A DNA stretch of 64,000 nt from Streptomyces sp. GESEQ-4 (GCF_017948455.1 NZ_JAFFSU010000013.1:62001-126000), one strand, 5' to 3'; shown: positions 26,289-36,580, numbered from the stretch's first letter. A program made the numbers and translations. The notes: generated by a model from the sequence alone, not told the origin.

Positions 26289-26557
26289 GCGGGAGCACGA
26301 ATGGCTGCACTCGGACGGACGGCAGCAGCGGAGTGAGGACGGTTCGACAACCGGAGCAGTCGGCGGTGGGTGGCCCAGTCCGCCAACACTCGATCCAGTC
26401 GCCCTGCCGGGGGCGTTACCCCGAACAGCCCCATGCCGTTCACCTGAGTGGCGGAACGCCTCGACGGGCATGGCCGCCGCACCACCCATGTCACTCCGGA
26501 CGCATCCAGCACGGCGTCGACACGCCCAAGGCGCCCAGAGCGCAGAAGGAGCCGTAC

Positions 26558-28732
26558 ATGCATCAGCCGACTCCGCCCGCCACCGTCGTCGACGACGAGC
26601 GCCGCACACACGGCGGGTCCGCTCCGGGCGCTGGTCCACCGTCGTGCGCGGACAGGGCCGGCACCCGCAGGTCCGGGTTCCCGAGCGGTTCTCACGGCTG
26701 GGCACCGTCCCGGCCCCAGGCTCAGGCACGCGGACCGGCGCCGATCCCGTCTCGCTTCGCCCCACCGTCGACCCCGGTTCGGCCCTTGGACCTGCCGCCC
26801 ACCCACACCGCTCTGGTCTGCGTCGCGCTCCCCGGTTTCGCCATCTCCACGGAACAGGGACAGCTGACCGGTCGAGGGCTGGAGGGGTTCTACCGCGCGG
26901 GTCGGCGTGTGCTCTCCCGCTGCCAGGTTCGGGTGGCCGGCCGCGAGCCACTCGCGGTGCAGGCCAGGATGACCGCGGCCGACACCGCCCGGTTCGTGGG
27001 CACCCTGCGCACCTCCGCACACACCGGTCCGGACCCGGACGTCGTCGTCGAGCGCATCCGCGGCGCGGACGGTACAGAGCGGATCACCTTGCACAGCGCG
27101 GCACTCCGTCCCCTGCGCCTGTCCGTGGAGGTGGCGCTCGGCACGGATCTGGCCGACCTGGCCATGATCGCGAGCGGCACCTCGGGGCACGAACTGCCGG
27201 CCAGTGTCCACGACTCCGGTCTGCGCTGGTCCTGCGCCACCGGGAAGTCCTCGGTCACGGCCGACCCAGCACCGCACGATGCGCTGGCCTCCGCGGGGCT
27301 GCTGCGCTGGGAGCTCGAACTGCCCCCGGGAGGCAGCACGAGCGTGGAGCTGCGGGTACGGCCCGACGGAGCGGGGCCCCTCCGGGCCGTGGGCCGTGCG
27401 GCGACGAGCCCCCTGTCACCCGCCCGGGCGGCGGGAGACAACCCCGGAGTCCAGACACTCCTGCGCACGAGCATCGAGGACCTCCAGTCCCTGCTGCTGC
27501 GGGACCCCGCCCACCCGGTGGACACGCACCTGGCCGCAGGCGTGCCGTGGCGCTGTGGCCTCGCTCCGGCGGACGCACTGGCCGCCGCCCGGATGACGCT
27601 GCCCCTCGGCACCCGGCTGGCCGCGGGCACACTGCGCACCCTCGCCCGCACCCAACTCGACGGCCCGGGAACCCGGTTCGGCATGATTCCGGGCCCACGA
27701 CGGGACGCGGGCCCTCATCTGCCGCCAGCCTGTACGGGCACGGAGGCCACGCTCCTCTTTCCCGTGCTCCTGGCCGAGGCCCGCCGTTGGGGCCTGTCCG
27801 AACGCGAGACACAGGAACTGCTCCCGGCGGCCGACCGCTGTCTGACCTGGCTACGCACCACGGTGGGCGACGGCACGTATCTACGCGACCCGTACCCGGG
27901 CGGGCCCTTCCGCTGCGAGACACAGGCGCACGCACACCGTGCCGCACTGCTCGGCGCCGATCTGCTCGACGACTCCGGCAGACCGGGTGGGGCGGAGCTG
28001 AGGCAGTGGGCCGAGGCCTTGCGGACGGCGTTCCGGGCGGATTTCTGGGTCGACGACCTGGGCGGCGGCCGGCCGGCAGCCGCCCGTACCCCGGACGGCC
28101 GGCTCGTGCCGCACCTGGGCGCGTCCGCCGTCCACCTCCTCGACACCGGTCTGAGCGGCGGAGGTCGGCAGGCAGCCGGCCTGCTCGACAAGGTGCAGAC
28201 CGAACAGCTCGCCCGGCTGCTCGGGGGCCCGGCCATGGACTCGGGCTGGGGTCTGCGCGGGCTGGGAACGAAGGAGCCGGGGTACAACTCGTTCGGCCAC
28301 CGCACCGGGGCTGTGCGCGTCCAGGAGACGGCCGTCGCTGTGGCCGGGCTGACCGCGGCCGGGTACGAGAAGGAAGCGGGAGCCCTGTTGCGGGGCGTAC
28401 TGTCCGCGGCCGAGACCTTCGGCCACCGGCTGCCCGAGATGTACGCGGGGGAGCAGCGCACCGACGGGAGCGCCCCCCTCCCACACCCCGCAGCCTGCCG
28501 CCCGGCTGCCACGGCCGCGGCTGCCGGTGTGCTGCTGCTGACCACCCTCGCCGGCATCCGCCCCGACGCACCCGCCGGGACGGTCACGCTGCGCCCCATG
28601 GCCAGCGCACCCCTGGGAGAGGTCGTCCTGACCGGACTGCGTGTGGCGGACGCCCCCTTCTCCGTACGGGTCAGCAGACTCGGCCTCGCCATGGTCGAGG
28701 AAGCGGCCGATCAGCTGCAATTGGGAGGGTGA
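26558..28732 (+). CDS. Glycogen debranching enzyme-like protein (six-hairpin glycosidase type)
   Basis: 724 aa from ATG 26558 with AGGAG 6 nt upstream. The N-terminal half matches the glycogen-debranching N-terminal domain (TALVCVALPGFAISTEQGQLTGRGLEGFYRAGRRVLSR in blocks). The C-terminal half looks like the alpha/alpha-toroid of amylo-alpha-1,6-glucosidases (AAGVPWRCGLAPADALAAARMTL, RFGMIPGPR, TEATLLFPVLLAEARRWG, GYNSFGHRTGAVRVQETAV, RLPEMYAGEQR). The catalytic acids are not certain, so activity on glycogen is inferred from the family. Its first ~80 residues are low complexity. It follows DUF4192 by 269 nt, a stretch with no separate gene that I can support. Confidence 0.75.
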   Translation: MHQPTPPATVVDDERRTHGGSAPGAGPPSCADRAGTRRSGFPSGSHGWAPSRPQAQARGPAPIPSRFAPPSTPVRPLDLPPTHTALVCVALPGFAISTEQGQLTGRGLEGFYRAGRRVLSRCQVRVAGREPLAVQARMTAADTARFVGTLRTSAHTGPDPDVVVERIRGADGTERITLHSAALRPLRLSVEVALGTDLADLAMIASGTSGHELPASVHDSGLRWSCATGKSSVTADPAPHDALASAGLLRWELELPPGGSTSVELRVRPDGAGPLRAVGRAATSPLSPARAAGDNPGVQTLLRTSIEDLQSLLLRDPAHPVDTHLAAGVPWRCGLAPADALAAARMTLPLGTRLAAGTLRTLARTQLDGPGTRFGMIPGPRRDAGPHLPPACTGTEATLLFPVLLAEARRWGLSERETQELLPAADRCLTWLRTTVGDGTYLRDPYPGGPFRCETQAHAHRAALLGADLLDDSGRPGGAELRQWAEALRTAFRADFWVDDLGGGRPAAARTPDGRLVPHLGASAVHLLDTGLSGGGRQAAGLLDKVQTEQLARLLGGPAMDSGWGLRGLGTKEPGYNSFGHRTGAVRVQETAVAVAGLTAAGYEKEAGALLRGVLSAAETFGHRLPEMYAGEQRTDGSAPLPHPAACRPAATAAAAGVLLLTTLAGIRPDAPAGTVTLRPMASAPLGEVVLTGLRVADAPFSVRVSRLGLAMVEEAADQLQLGG

Positions 28733-28850
28733 CCTCGTATGCCGCGGCACCGCTGACTGCCGGGGGAGCAGGGTGAAACCCATACCGAGCCAAAGTGGAT
28801 CAGCAATCGATGCGGCCGACGAAGGGAGTGTTTATCGTCAGGCAGACGAC

Positions 28851-28862
28851 TATGATCGCCGC
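28851..28862 (+). promoter_or_regulatory. Leaderless -10 element and inverted repeat before the Nudix gene
   Basis: TATGAT at 28851-28856 lies 6 nt before the ATG, so transcription should begin at the start codon. Just upstream, 28835-28849 reads TCGTCAGGCAGACGA, an inverted repeat with 5-bp arms that could be an operator. Confidence 0.55.
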
Positions 28863-29621
28863 ATGCCCTACGACCCGTCAGCCTTTCCGCCCTTCGCCGT
28901 CACCGTGGACCTGGTCGTGCTGACCGTGCGCCGCCATGCCCTGTGCGCGCTGGCGGTACGCAGGGGCGAACCGCCGTTCCAGGGACGCTGGGCGCTCCCT
29001 GGAGGCTTCGTACGGGCCGACGAGGACCTGGCGCAGGCGGCAGCCCGCGAGCTGGCCGAGGAGACCGGGCTGCGCGCCCATGATCCGGCTGTCCCCGTCC
29101 AGGACAACGGCGCCCACCTCGAGCAGCTCGCGACGTACGGCGACCCCAAGCGGGATCCCCGGATGCGGGTGGTCAGCGTCGCGCACCTGGCGCTCGCCCC
29201 CGACCTGCCGGCCCCCCGAGCGGGCGGCGACGCCAGCAATGCGCGCTGGGCGCCGGTCGAGGAACTGCTGCAGCAGACTGGCTACGGCCGCGACGGGGAA
29301 CCCGTGGCGCCGCTCGCCTTCGACCACGCACAGATCCTGTCGGACGGGGTCGAGCGCGCCCGATCCAAGATCGAGTACTCGTCCCTGGCGACGGCGTTCT
29401 GCCCCACCGAGTTCACCGTCGGTGAGCTGCGCCGTGTCTACGAGGCGGTGTGGGGCGTCGCGCTCGACCCGCGCAACTTCCACCGCAAGGTGACGGGTAC
29501 GCCGGGCTTCCTCGTCCCCACCGGCGGCACCACAACCCGGCAGGGCGGTCGCCCGGCCCAGCTCTTCCGGGCCGGCGGCGCCACGCTGCTCAACCCCCCG
29601 ATGCTGCGCCCCGAGGTGTGA
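28863..29621 (+). CDS. Nudix hydrolase / NrtR-like protein
   Basis: 252 aa. A complete Nudix box GGFVRADEDLAQAAARELAEETGL occurs near residues 48-70 (G-x5-E-x7-REL-x-EE-TGL), so the hydrolase site is intact. The C-terminal ~90 residues (RSKIEYSSLATAFCPTEFTVGELRRVYEAVWG, DPRNFHRKV, PAQLFRAG) match the winged helix seen in NrtR-type Nudix regulators. It may therefore be a nucleotide-diphosphate-linked regulator rather than, or as well as, an enzyme. The start is leaderless. Regulatory targets are unknown; the inverted repeat in its own promoter makes autoregulation possible. Confidence 0.85.
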   Translation: MPYDPSAFPPFAVTVDLVVLTVRRHALCALAVRRGEPPFQGRWALPGGFVRADEDLAQAAARELAEETGLRAHDPAVPVQDNGAHLEQLATYGDPKRDPRMRVVSVAHLALAPDLPAPRAGGDASNARWAPVEELLQQTGYGRDGEPVAPLAFDHAQILSDGVERARSKIEYSSLATAFCPTEFTVGELRRVYEAVWGVALDPRNFHRKVTGTPGFLVPTGGTTTRQGGRPAQLFRAGGATLLNPPMLRPEV

Positions 29622-29711
29622 CGCCGGACACCGGGAGTGAAGGGCGAACGGAAGTCCGATCCGGCCGACCACCGCCGGTGAGCAAGCTGTGACATACCCG
29701 AAAAACTGGAC

Positions 29712-29726
29712 ATAGCGCGCTATCTT
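29712..29726 (+). promoter_or_regulatory. Promoter -10 overlapped by a 12-bp palindrome
   Basis: ATAGCGCGCTAT (29712-29723) is a perfect palindrome overlapping TATCTT (29721-29726), which is 7 nt before GTG 29734. The layout suggests a leaderless gene whose -10 can be occluded by a dimeric regulator. Confidence 0.45.
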
Positions 29727-29733
29727 GCTGCGG

Positions 29734-31902
29734 GTGATCGAGGTCTTCGGATTGACCAGCAACCCCCGCAAGGAGCTTCCACCCGCCGTCGACGACGTCA
29801 CCTTCGAGGCGCGCGCGGGCCACGTCACCGCGCTGCTCGGCGCGCCGGGGGCAGGCAAGACGACGGCGCTCAGACTGATGCTCGAACTTCAACAGGGCCG
29901 CGGAATCACCTACTTCAGGGGCCGCCCCCTGCACCGCATCGCCCATCCCTCGCGTGAGGTCGGCGTACTCCTCGGCGACGTGCCCGGACACCCCGCCCGG
30001 ACCGTACGAGGGCACCTTCGCATGCTGTGTGCCGCCGCGGGTCTGCCCGTGCGCCGCGCCGACGAGGTCCTTGAGGTGGTCGGCCTGGTCAGCCTGCGTG
30101 ACGAGCGTCTGGGCACCCTCTCACGCGGCATGGACCGCCGCCTCGGCCTCGCCTGTGCCCTGCTCTGCGACCCGCACACGCTCGTGCTCGACGACCCCGC
30201 CGACGGCCTCACCGCCCGCGAGATCCGTTGGCTGCACGCCATACTGCGCGCGCACGCCTCCCAGGGGGGCACGGTCCTGTACACCACTGCCGACCCCAAG
30301 GAAGCCGCGCGCACCGCCGACCGCGTCGTCACGCTGGAGCAGGGCAGGCTCGTCGCAGACCAGGAGGCCGCCGAGTTCGCCCGCACCCGGCTCCGCCCCC
30401 GGGTCGCCGTCCGCAGCCCGCACGCCGCACGCCTCGCCGCCCTGCTCACCAAGGAGGCCCGCACCGGGCAGCGCTCCGTCGAGGTCGTGCGCGAGGGAGG
30501 CAACCGGCTCTCCGTGTACGGCAGTACCTGCGCCGACGTCGGCGAGACCGCGTTCCGCCACGGCATCCTCGTACATCAACTCGCCGACGAGATCGGAGAC
30601 ATGGGGGCCGGCGCGGCGGCCGTACCCGCGCAGGAACCGCAAACCCCCCGCCAACCGTCCCCGGTCACAGCCGATCGTGCACCGGACGTGCCGCGGCAGA
30701 CCGAGAACTCTCCGGCACCGCCTGAGCCGTCCGTGGACGCCGGGGATGCATCGCCGGCGCCGCTCGACACCGGGGACGCCCCGGGAGCGCCGCTCGACGC
30801 CTCGCAGACCTCCGCTGACGCACACCGGCCTCCCTTCGACGCGTCGAAGAGCGCAGTGGGCGCTCCCCGGGCGCCTCTCGACGCGTCGCGGAACGCAGAA
30901 GACGCACCCCGGGCAGCTGTCGACGCATCGCAGACCGCCGCCGAGCCTGTCGACGCGTCACCCCCCTCGGCCGACGAGCCGCAGATCTCCACCGAAACGA
31001 CCCCGGGAGGGCAGGTCTCCGACGATGCGCGCGTCGCGGCCAGCCGCACGCGAACGCGCTCCCGCAGTCCCGGCGAAGTCCGCACCCTCGACGCCCCGCC
31101 CGCGCTGCCACCCCCCATCTCCGTCCGCCCCTCGCCCAGTCCCCTCCGCCCGCTCCGCTACGAGCTGCGCCGCGCCGCGGGAATCAGCACGGGGTTCATC
31201 ACCGGGGCCGTCGTACTCGCTGTGTCTGTCCTCACCGCCGTCATCCTGGCCCGCATCGGGCACACTCCGCAGCCGCGGCTGCTGGCCGCGTGGCCGCAGG
31301 AGCTGCCGCTGCCGCCCGTGGCGCTCGGCGCCGGCCTGCTAGGCGCGCTCTCCTTCGGCGACGAGTTCCGCCACCCCGCCCTGGCGGCGGACCGCGGCAC
31401 CGTGCCCCGCCGACTGGGGCTGCTCGCCGCCAAACTCCTCGTCACCGCGGCCACCGCGCTGCTGCTGGCCTTCCTCACGGTCGGCTGCAACGCCGAAGCG
31501 CTCTATCTCGTATACGGACGGGAGCTCGCACAAGTTCCCGCCGACTGGCTGTCGCTGAGCGCGAGTTGGCTCGGTCTCGTGGTCGGCTGCGCCTGGGCCG
31601 GAGTGCTGGCCGCCGGTGTCTTCCGGTCCACCACGGCCGGCCTCGCCGCCGTGGTCTCCGTACCGATTCTCGTCGTACCTCTCGTACACAGGGCCCTGGA
31701 GGGGCCGGCTGTGCGAACGGCGGCTGGGTTTCCCATGCGGCTGCGCGAGGTGCTTCTCATGCAGTGGCCCTTCGGCGGAGAGCGATATCTGGCCGCGGCG
31801 GTCCGGGTGGTCGGTCAACCCGTGGGCGGCGCATTGGCGTTGTCACTGTCCGTTCTGCTCTGCGCATATCTGCTCACGACCCTGCGCAGCAGGGTCCGAT
31901 GA
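29734..31902 (+). CDS. ABC-type ATPase fused to a membrane domain, degenerate catalytic site
   Basis: 722 aa. An N-terminal ABC ATPase (residues ~1-215) has Walker A GAPGAGKTT and the signature LSRGMDRRLG. However, Walker B reads LVLDDPADGL (Asp where the catalytic Glu should be), and the switch-histidine position in TVLYTTADPKEA is Ala. Residues ~340-425 form a linker with imperfect 14-residue repeats of type xDASxxAxxAPRAP. The C-terminal ~240 residues hold about six membrane segments (FITGAVVLAVSVLTAVILA, LVVGCAWAGVLAAGVF, LALSLSVLLCAYLL). Start GTG 29734 is leaderless. It directly precedes whiH. It may be a structural or slow ABC protein; the substrate is unknown. Confidence 0.8.
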   Translation: MIEVFGLTSNPRKELPPAVDDVTFEARAGHVTALLGAPGAGKTTALRLMLELQQGRGITYFRGRPLHRIAHPSREVGVLLGDVPGHPARTVRGHLRMLCAAAGLPVRRADEVLEVVGLVSLRDERLGTLSRGMDRRLGLACALLCDPHTLVLDDPADGLTAREIRWLHAILRAHASQGGTVLYTTADPKEAARTADRVVTLEQGRLVADQEAAEFARTRLRPRVAVRSPHAARLAALLTKEARTGQRSVEVVREGGNRLSVYGSTCADVGETAFRHGILVHQLADEIGDMGAGAAAVPAQEPQTPRQPSPVTADRAPDVPRQTENSPAPPEPSVDAGDASPAPLDTGDAPGAPLDASQTSADAHRPPFDASKSAVGAPRAPLDASRNAEDAPRAAVDASQTAAEPVDASPPSADEPQISTETTPGGQVSDDARVAASRTRTRSRSPGEVRTLDAPPALPPPISVRPSPSPLRPLRYELRRAAGISTGFITGAVVLAVSVLTAVILARIGHTPQPRLLAAWPQELPLPPVALGAGLLGALSFGDEFRHPALAADRGTVPRRLGLLAAKLLVTAATALLLAFLTVGCNAEALYLVYGRELAQVPADWLSLSASWLGLVVGCAWAGVLAAGVFRSTTAGLAAVVSVPILVVPLVHRALEGPAVRTAAGFPMRLREVLLMQWPFGGERYLAAAVRVVGQPVGGALALSLSVLLCAYLLTTLRSRVR

Positions 31903-31965
31903 CGACCGTCCGAGCCCTTCCGATCCCGCCCTGCGCACAACTCCCCCGAGGAAAGCCCATTTCTT

Positions 31966-31973
31966 TCCGATAA
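31966..31973 (+). promoter_or_regulatory. Candidate sigma-WhiG -10 element of whiH
   Basis: TCCGATAA at 31966-31973 differs at one base from the WhiG -10 consensus GCCGATAA. A good TAAA -35 is not present at the expected 15-nt distance. In S. coelicolor whiH is known to depend on sigma-WhiG, which supports the assignment; the sequence alone is only suggestive. Confidence 0.45.
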
Positions 31974-32065
31974 GGCGTCAATTGCGACGGGGTGAGCGAT
32001 CACCCTTTCGTGTGCTTTTCACCAAAGACCTCAAGGGAGTTGGAGACGGCGCCGACAAAGGTTCC

Positions 32066-32953
32066 GTGAGTACCCTTGCGCACACCATGATGACCGCCGC
32101 CCGCTCCGCAGACTCTGGTCTCGCCGGCCCGGGCGAACTCGACCGCTATCCCTACGCCGAGGCGCCCCCCGCCGACCGTGTCGGGGCCCCCGCCTGGGAC
32201 GGCGCCGATCCGGAGCTGGGCCGGGTGGGCCGGCGTGCCGCCGGCAGCCGCGGACGCGGGCTGCACGGCCAACTCGTCCAGCAGCTGGGCCAGATGATCG
32301 TCTCCGGCGATCTGGGCGCCGACCGTCCGCTGGTGCCCGAGGAGATCGGCCAGCGCTTCGAGGTCTCCCGCACCGTCGTCCGTGAGTCGCTCCGCGTCCT
32401 GGAGGCCAAAGGCCTGGTCAGCGCCCGCCCGAACGTCGGCACGCGCGTGCGTCCCGTCAGCGACTGGAACCTTCTCGACCCGGACATCATCGAATGGCGC
32501 GCCTTCGGGCCGCAGCGCGACGACCAGCGACGCGAGCTGAGCGAACTGCGCTGGACGATCGAGCCTCTGGCCGCGCGCCTCGCCGCCGGGCACGGGCGCG
32601 AGGACATCCAGCAGCGGCTCGTGGACATGGTCGAGATCATGGGCCACGCCATGGGGCAAGGCGACGCGCTCACCTTCTCCCGCGCGGACGCCGAGTTCCA
32701 CTCCCTGCTGATTCAGGTCGCGGGCAACCGCATGCTGGAGCACCTCTCCGGGATCGTGTCGGCCGCCCTCCAGGTTTCCGGCGGCCCCGTCACGGGGTGT
32801 GACAGGCCGAACGAGACGTCGCTGGCGCATCACGGCAGGATCGCCGACGCCCTCGCCGCCGGCGACGGCCCGGCCGCCGAGGCCGCGATGCGCCAATTGC
32901 TCACCGTCCATCCTGAGGTGGAGCGTGTGGTGCCCGCGCCGCGCGAGCACTGA
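32066..32953 (+). CDS. whiH: WhiH, GntR/FadR-type sporulation regulator
   Basis: 295 aa. A winged helix-turn-helix at residues ~65-133 (GLHGQLVQQLGQMIVSGDL, LVPEEIGQRFEVSRTVVRESLRVLEAKGLVSARPNVGTRV) is followed by an FCD effector domain (LRWTIEPLAARLAAGHG, RADAEFHSLLIQVAGNRMLEHLS, HHGRIADALAAGDGPAAEAAMRQLL). The location immediately before hrdB is that of whiH, which governs sporulation septation of aerial hyphae. GTG 32066 is chosen for AAAGG upstream; an ATG lies 7 codons in. The FCD histidines suggest binding of a small carboxylate with a metal. A 16-bp-stem terminator follows. Confidence 0.9.
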   Translation: MSTLAHTMMTAARSADSGLAGPGELDRYPYAEAPPADRVGAPAWDGADPELGRVGRRAAGSRGRGLHGQLVQQLGQMIVSGDLGADRPLVPEEIGQRFEVSRTVVRESLRVLEAKGLVSARPNVGTRVRPVSDWNLLDPDIIEWRAFGPQRDDQRRELSELRWTIEPLAARLAAGHGREDIQQRLVDMVEIMGHAMGQGDALTFSRADAEFHSLLIQVAGNRMLEHLSGIVSAALQVSGGPVTGCDRPNETSLAHHGRIADALAAGDGPAAEAAMRQLLTVHPEVERVVPAPREH

Positions 32954-33026
32954 CGCGCACCACGGGCGGCGCGGACCGGGATTGCCTCCCCCTCCTGTGG
33001 CAATGCCGGTCGGCGGACCGCCCCCT

Positions 33027-33068
33027 GTCGGACCCCGCAGGACCCCTCGGGTTCCTGCGGGGTCCGAC
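33027..33068 (+). terminator. Terminator of whiH
   Basis: A 16-bp perfect stem (GTCGGACCCCGCAGGA / TCCTGCGGGGTCCGAC) with a 10-nt loop, 73 nt after the stop codon; the strongest hairpin in the window. Confidence 0.9.
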
Positions 33069-33188
33069 GGCGCGATCGAGCGGAAAGGCACACGGCATGG
33101 GTCCGTCACAGGCACGAGTGACCCCCTTTGCTCGTATCTGACTGCTTTGAGTGCTTACGGGGTGTGACTCGGGCCACGCAGATTGGGC

Positions 33189-33215
33189 GTAACGCTCGTG
33201 GGAACAGTGCGATGA
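33189..33215 (+). promoter_or_regulatory. Candidate ECF-type (ShbA-like) promoter of hrdB
   Basis: GTAAC at 33189-33193 and CGATGA at 33210-33215 are separated by 16 nt. I recall this pair as the elements recognised by the ECF sigma factor ShbA at the hrdB promoter in Streptomyces. It lies 164 nt upstream of the hrdB start. The rest of the whiH-hrdB interval has no gene. Confidence 0.5.
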
Positions 33216-33378
33216 CCTAAGAGGTGACAGCCGCGGAGGGAATACGGACGCCGTTCAAGGCGCTGTGCATCTTCCCGGCCCCCGCCCGCACCGTCGGCTC
33301 ATCCCCCAGTCGGCGGTCGGCTCCTGTCCGCCGTGGACGGGGCCGGAAGCCGTTTTCCAACGTTCCGAGAGGTTGTTC

Positions 33379-34920
<1,542 letters not shown>

Positions 34921-34940
34921 GTCGCGGTCGTACGACGCCG

Positions 34941-34973
34941 AAGGCCCGGCTCCCTCCAGGGGGGCCGGGCCTT
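34941..34973 (+). terminator. Terminator of hrdB
   Basis: A stem of at least 10 bp (AAGGCCCGGC / GCCGGGCCTT), extendable inward, starts 20 nt after the stop codon. Confidence 0.85.
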
Positions 34974-35050
34974 CGCGCTGAGCGGGTGCGGGGGTCGGAG
35001 TTGTGAATCACCCTGGGTTTTCCATGACCACCCCAGAGTGAGGAACGTGT

Positions 35051-35920
35051 ATGCGTTTTCCTTTTTCCCGGGGGCTGACCCGGCCGCTGGTTCTCGCGGT
35101 CGCCGCCACCGCCGTAACGGTCGTGTCCGCCGTCCCGGTGTCCGCGGACAACGTCGTCGTCGGTGGTTTCCCGGTCGAGATATCCGAGAGCCCGTGGACC
35201 GTGGCGCTGTCCAGCCGTGACCGGTTCGGGGGTACGCGCGCGGGGCAGTTCTGTGACGGCGTGGTGGTAGGCCCCACCACCGTGCTCACCGCGGCTCACT
35301 GTCTGGGCGAGGACGTCCTGAGCGCGCCCCCGGACAAGGTGCGCGACCTCAAGGTCATCACAGGGCGTACGGACCTGCTCTCCGACCAGGGACGGGAGAT
35401 CGCCGTACGCGACACCTGGGTGAACCCTGACTACGACAGCGTCAGCAACGCCGGCGATTTCGCGGTGGTCACCCTTGCGCAAGCCCTCCCGAAGAGCTCG
35501 GTCGTCCGGATGGCGGCCGCCGGCGATCAGGCGTACGAACCGGGCACGGCCGCCACTGTCTACGGCTGGGGTGATGTCACCGGCTCCGGCGACTACGCAC
35601 GCAGTCTACGGGGGGCACGCGTGCATGTACTGCGTGATGCCCTCTGCGAGCAGGCGTATCCGGGCAGCGCCGAAGGCACCTATGGCGCCGACACCATGGT
35701 GTGTGCCGGGGAAGAGAAGGGTGGCCACGATGCCTGTCAGGGGGACAGTGGAGGGCCGCTCGTCGCACAGGGGAAGCTGATCGGGCTCGTGTCCTGGGGG
35801 AGCGGCTGTGGGCGTGCTGAGAGCCCTGGCGTCTATACGCGGGTGTCCGAGGTCATGCGCACGCTGGGCTGGGGCGGCAGCCCGGGGGCGAGGCGTACGG
35901 GGGCGCCTGGCCGGGGCTGA
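35051..35920 (+). CDS. Secreted trypsin-like serine protease (S1 family)
   Basis: 289 aa. A signal peptide (MRFPFSRGLTRPLVLAVAATAVTVV..., probable cleavage after VSA) is followed by a short propeptide and the mature chain from VVGG. The catalytic triad is visible: His in LTAAHC, Asp in NAGDFAVVTL, Ser in CQGDSGGPL. The Asp six residues before Ser (HDACQGDSGG) predicts trypsin-like specificity for Lys/Arg. Cysteines for disulfides are in place. GAGG precedes ATG 35051. A hairpin terminator follows. Extracellular; it may act in nutrient release or developmental proteolysis. Confidence 0.93.
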   Translation: MRFPFSRGLTRPLVLAVAATAVTVVSAVPVSADNVVVGGFPVEISESPWTVALSSRDRFGGTRAGQFCDGVVVGPTTVLTAAHCLGEDVLSAPPDKVRDLKVITGRTDLLSDQGREIAVRDTWVNPDYDSVSNAGDFAVVTLAQALPKSSVVRMAAAGDQAYEPGTAATVYGWGDVTGSGDYARSLRGARVHVLRDALCEQAYPGSAEGTYGADTMVCAGEEKGGHDACQGDSGGPLVAQGKLIGLVSWGSGCGRAESPGVYTRVSEVMRTLGWGGSPGARRTGAPGRG

Positions 35921-35943
35921 GGAGGGTCTGTGGGTACGAGTAC

Positions 35944-35979
35944 GGGCGGCGCCCCTGGTTTTTCTCAGGGGAGCCGCCC
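35944..35979. terminator. Terminator between the protease and DUF7455 genes
   Basis: A two-part stem: GGGCGGC/GCCGCCC, then CCCCTG/CAGGGG, around a GTTTTTCT loop. It lies between convergent genes. Confidence 0.8.
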
Positions 35980-36024
35980 GCGGGCCGGCCTGTGCCGGTG
36001 CTGGCTCGTCGTGGACGCGAGGTG

Positions 36025-36255
36025 TCAGCGGTCTTCTTCGGAGGCGGCTGCTGGAGCGGCGGTCAGTCGCTCCGTCTCGTCCTGTATCTCAGCGGCGATC
36101 TTCTTGAGTTCCGGCTCGAACTTGCGACCGTGGTGGGCGCAGAAGAGCAGTTCTCCGCCGCTCAGCAGGACGACGCGCAGGTATGCCTGGGCGCCGCAGC
36201 GGTCGCAGCGATCGGCGGCCGTCAGCGGGCTCGCGGGGGTCAGAACAGTAGTCAC
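36025..36255 (-). CDS. Small zinc-binding protein (DUF7455-like)
   Basis: 76 aa. It contains CDRCGAQAYLRVVLLSGGELLFCAHHGRKF, a CxxC...CxxH arrangement that should bind one zinc, followed by a helix (EPELKKIAAEIQDETERL). This matches small actinobacterial proteins I know as DUF7455; their function is unknown. Intact, monocistronic and convergent with the protease. Confidence 0.8.
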   Translation of the reverse strand: MTTVLTPASPLTAADRCDRCGAQAYLRVVLLSGGELLFCAHHGRKFEPELKKIAAEIQDETERLTAAPAAASEEDR

Positions 36256-36580
36256 GTCGCCTCTTCTCTAGCTCGACGAGCTGTCGTACCAGGGTCAACA
36301 TCCAACCAGCCCGAAAACGTTCCCGCTCGTGGCTTTCCCTTGAAAAAAATCTTCGCGGGCGGCCGGCTGCTGCCGGTTGGCGGCGAATGTGCCGTATTGC
36401 GTGTCTATGTGTCTTACGGTTTCGCACTGTCGGTCAATGTCGGTCCTCCCGGCTGGGTTGCCGGTTGTTCATGAGGACGTGCCCGGAGCCTAAATGGTTC
36501 ATGCCTGGAAGGGAACGTGATGTGTGCTTCACTCCATCGAGGGATCGAACACCTTTGCGACCCTGGGCTAGTGTGAGTTC
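36256..36580 (+). other. Gap upstream of parE
   Basis: 325 bases with local AT-rich patches (around 36345-36355). No gene recognised. It ends with a TAGTGT box at 36569-36574 positioned 6 nt before an ATG (see next entry). Confidence 0.35.

Noticed and set aside
26056..28776. A second 906-codon frame on the plus strand overlapping the debranching-like gene
   Set aside because: Arginine- and proline-rich translation without motifs; the frame starting at 26558 shows domain structure and a strong RBS.
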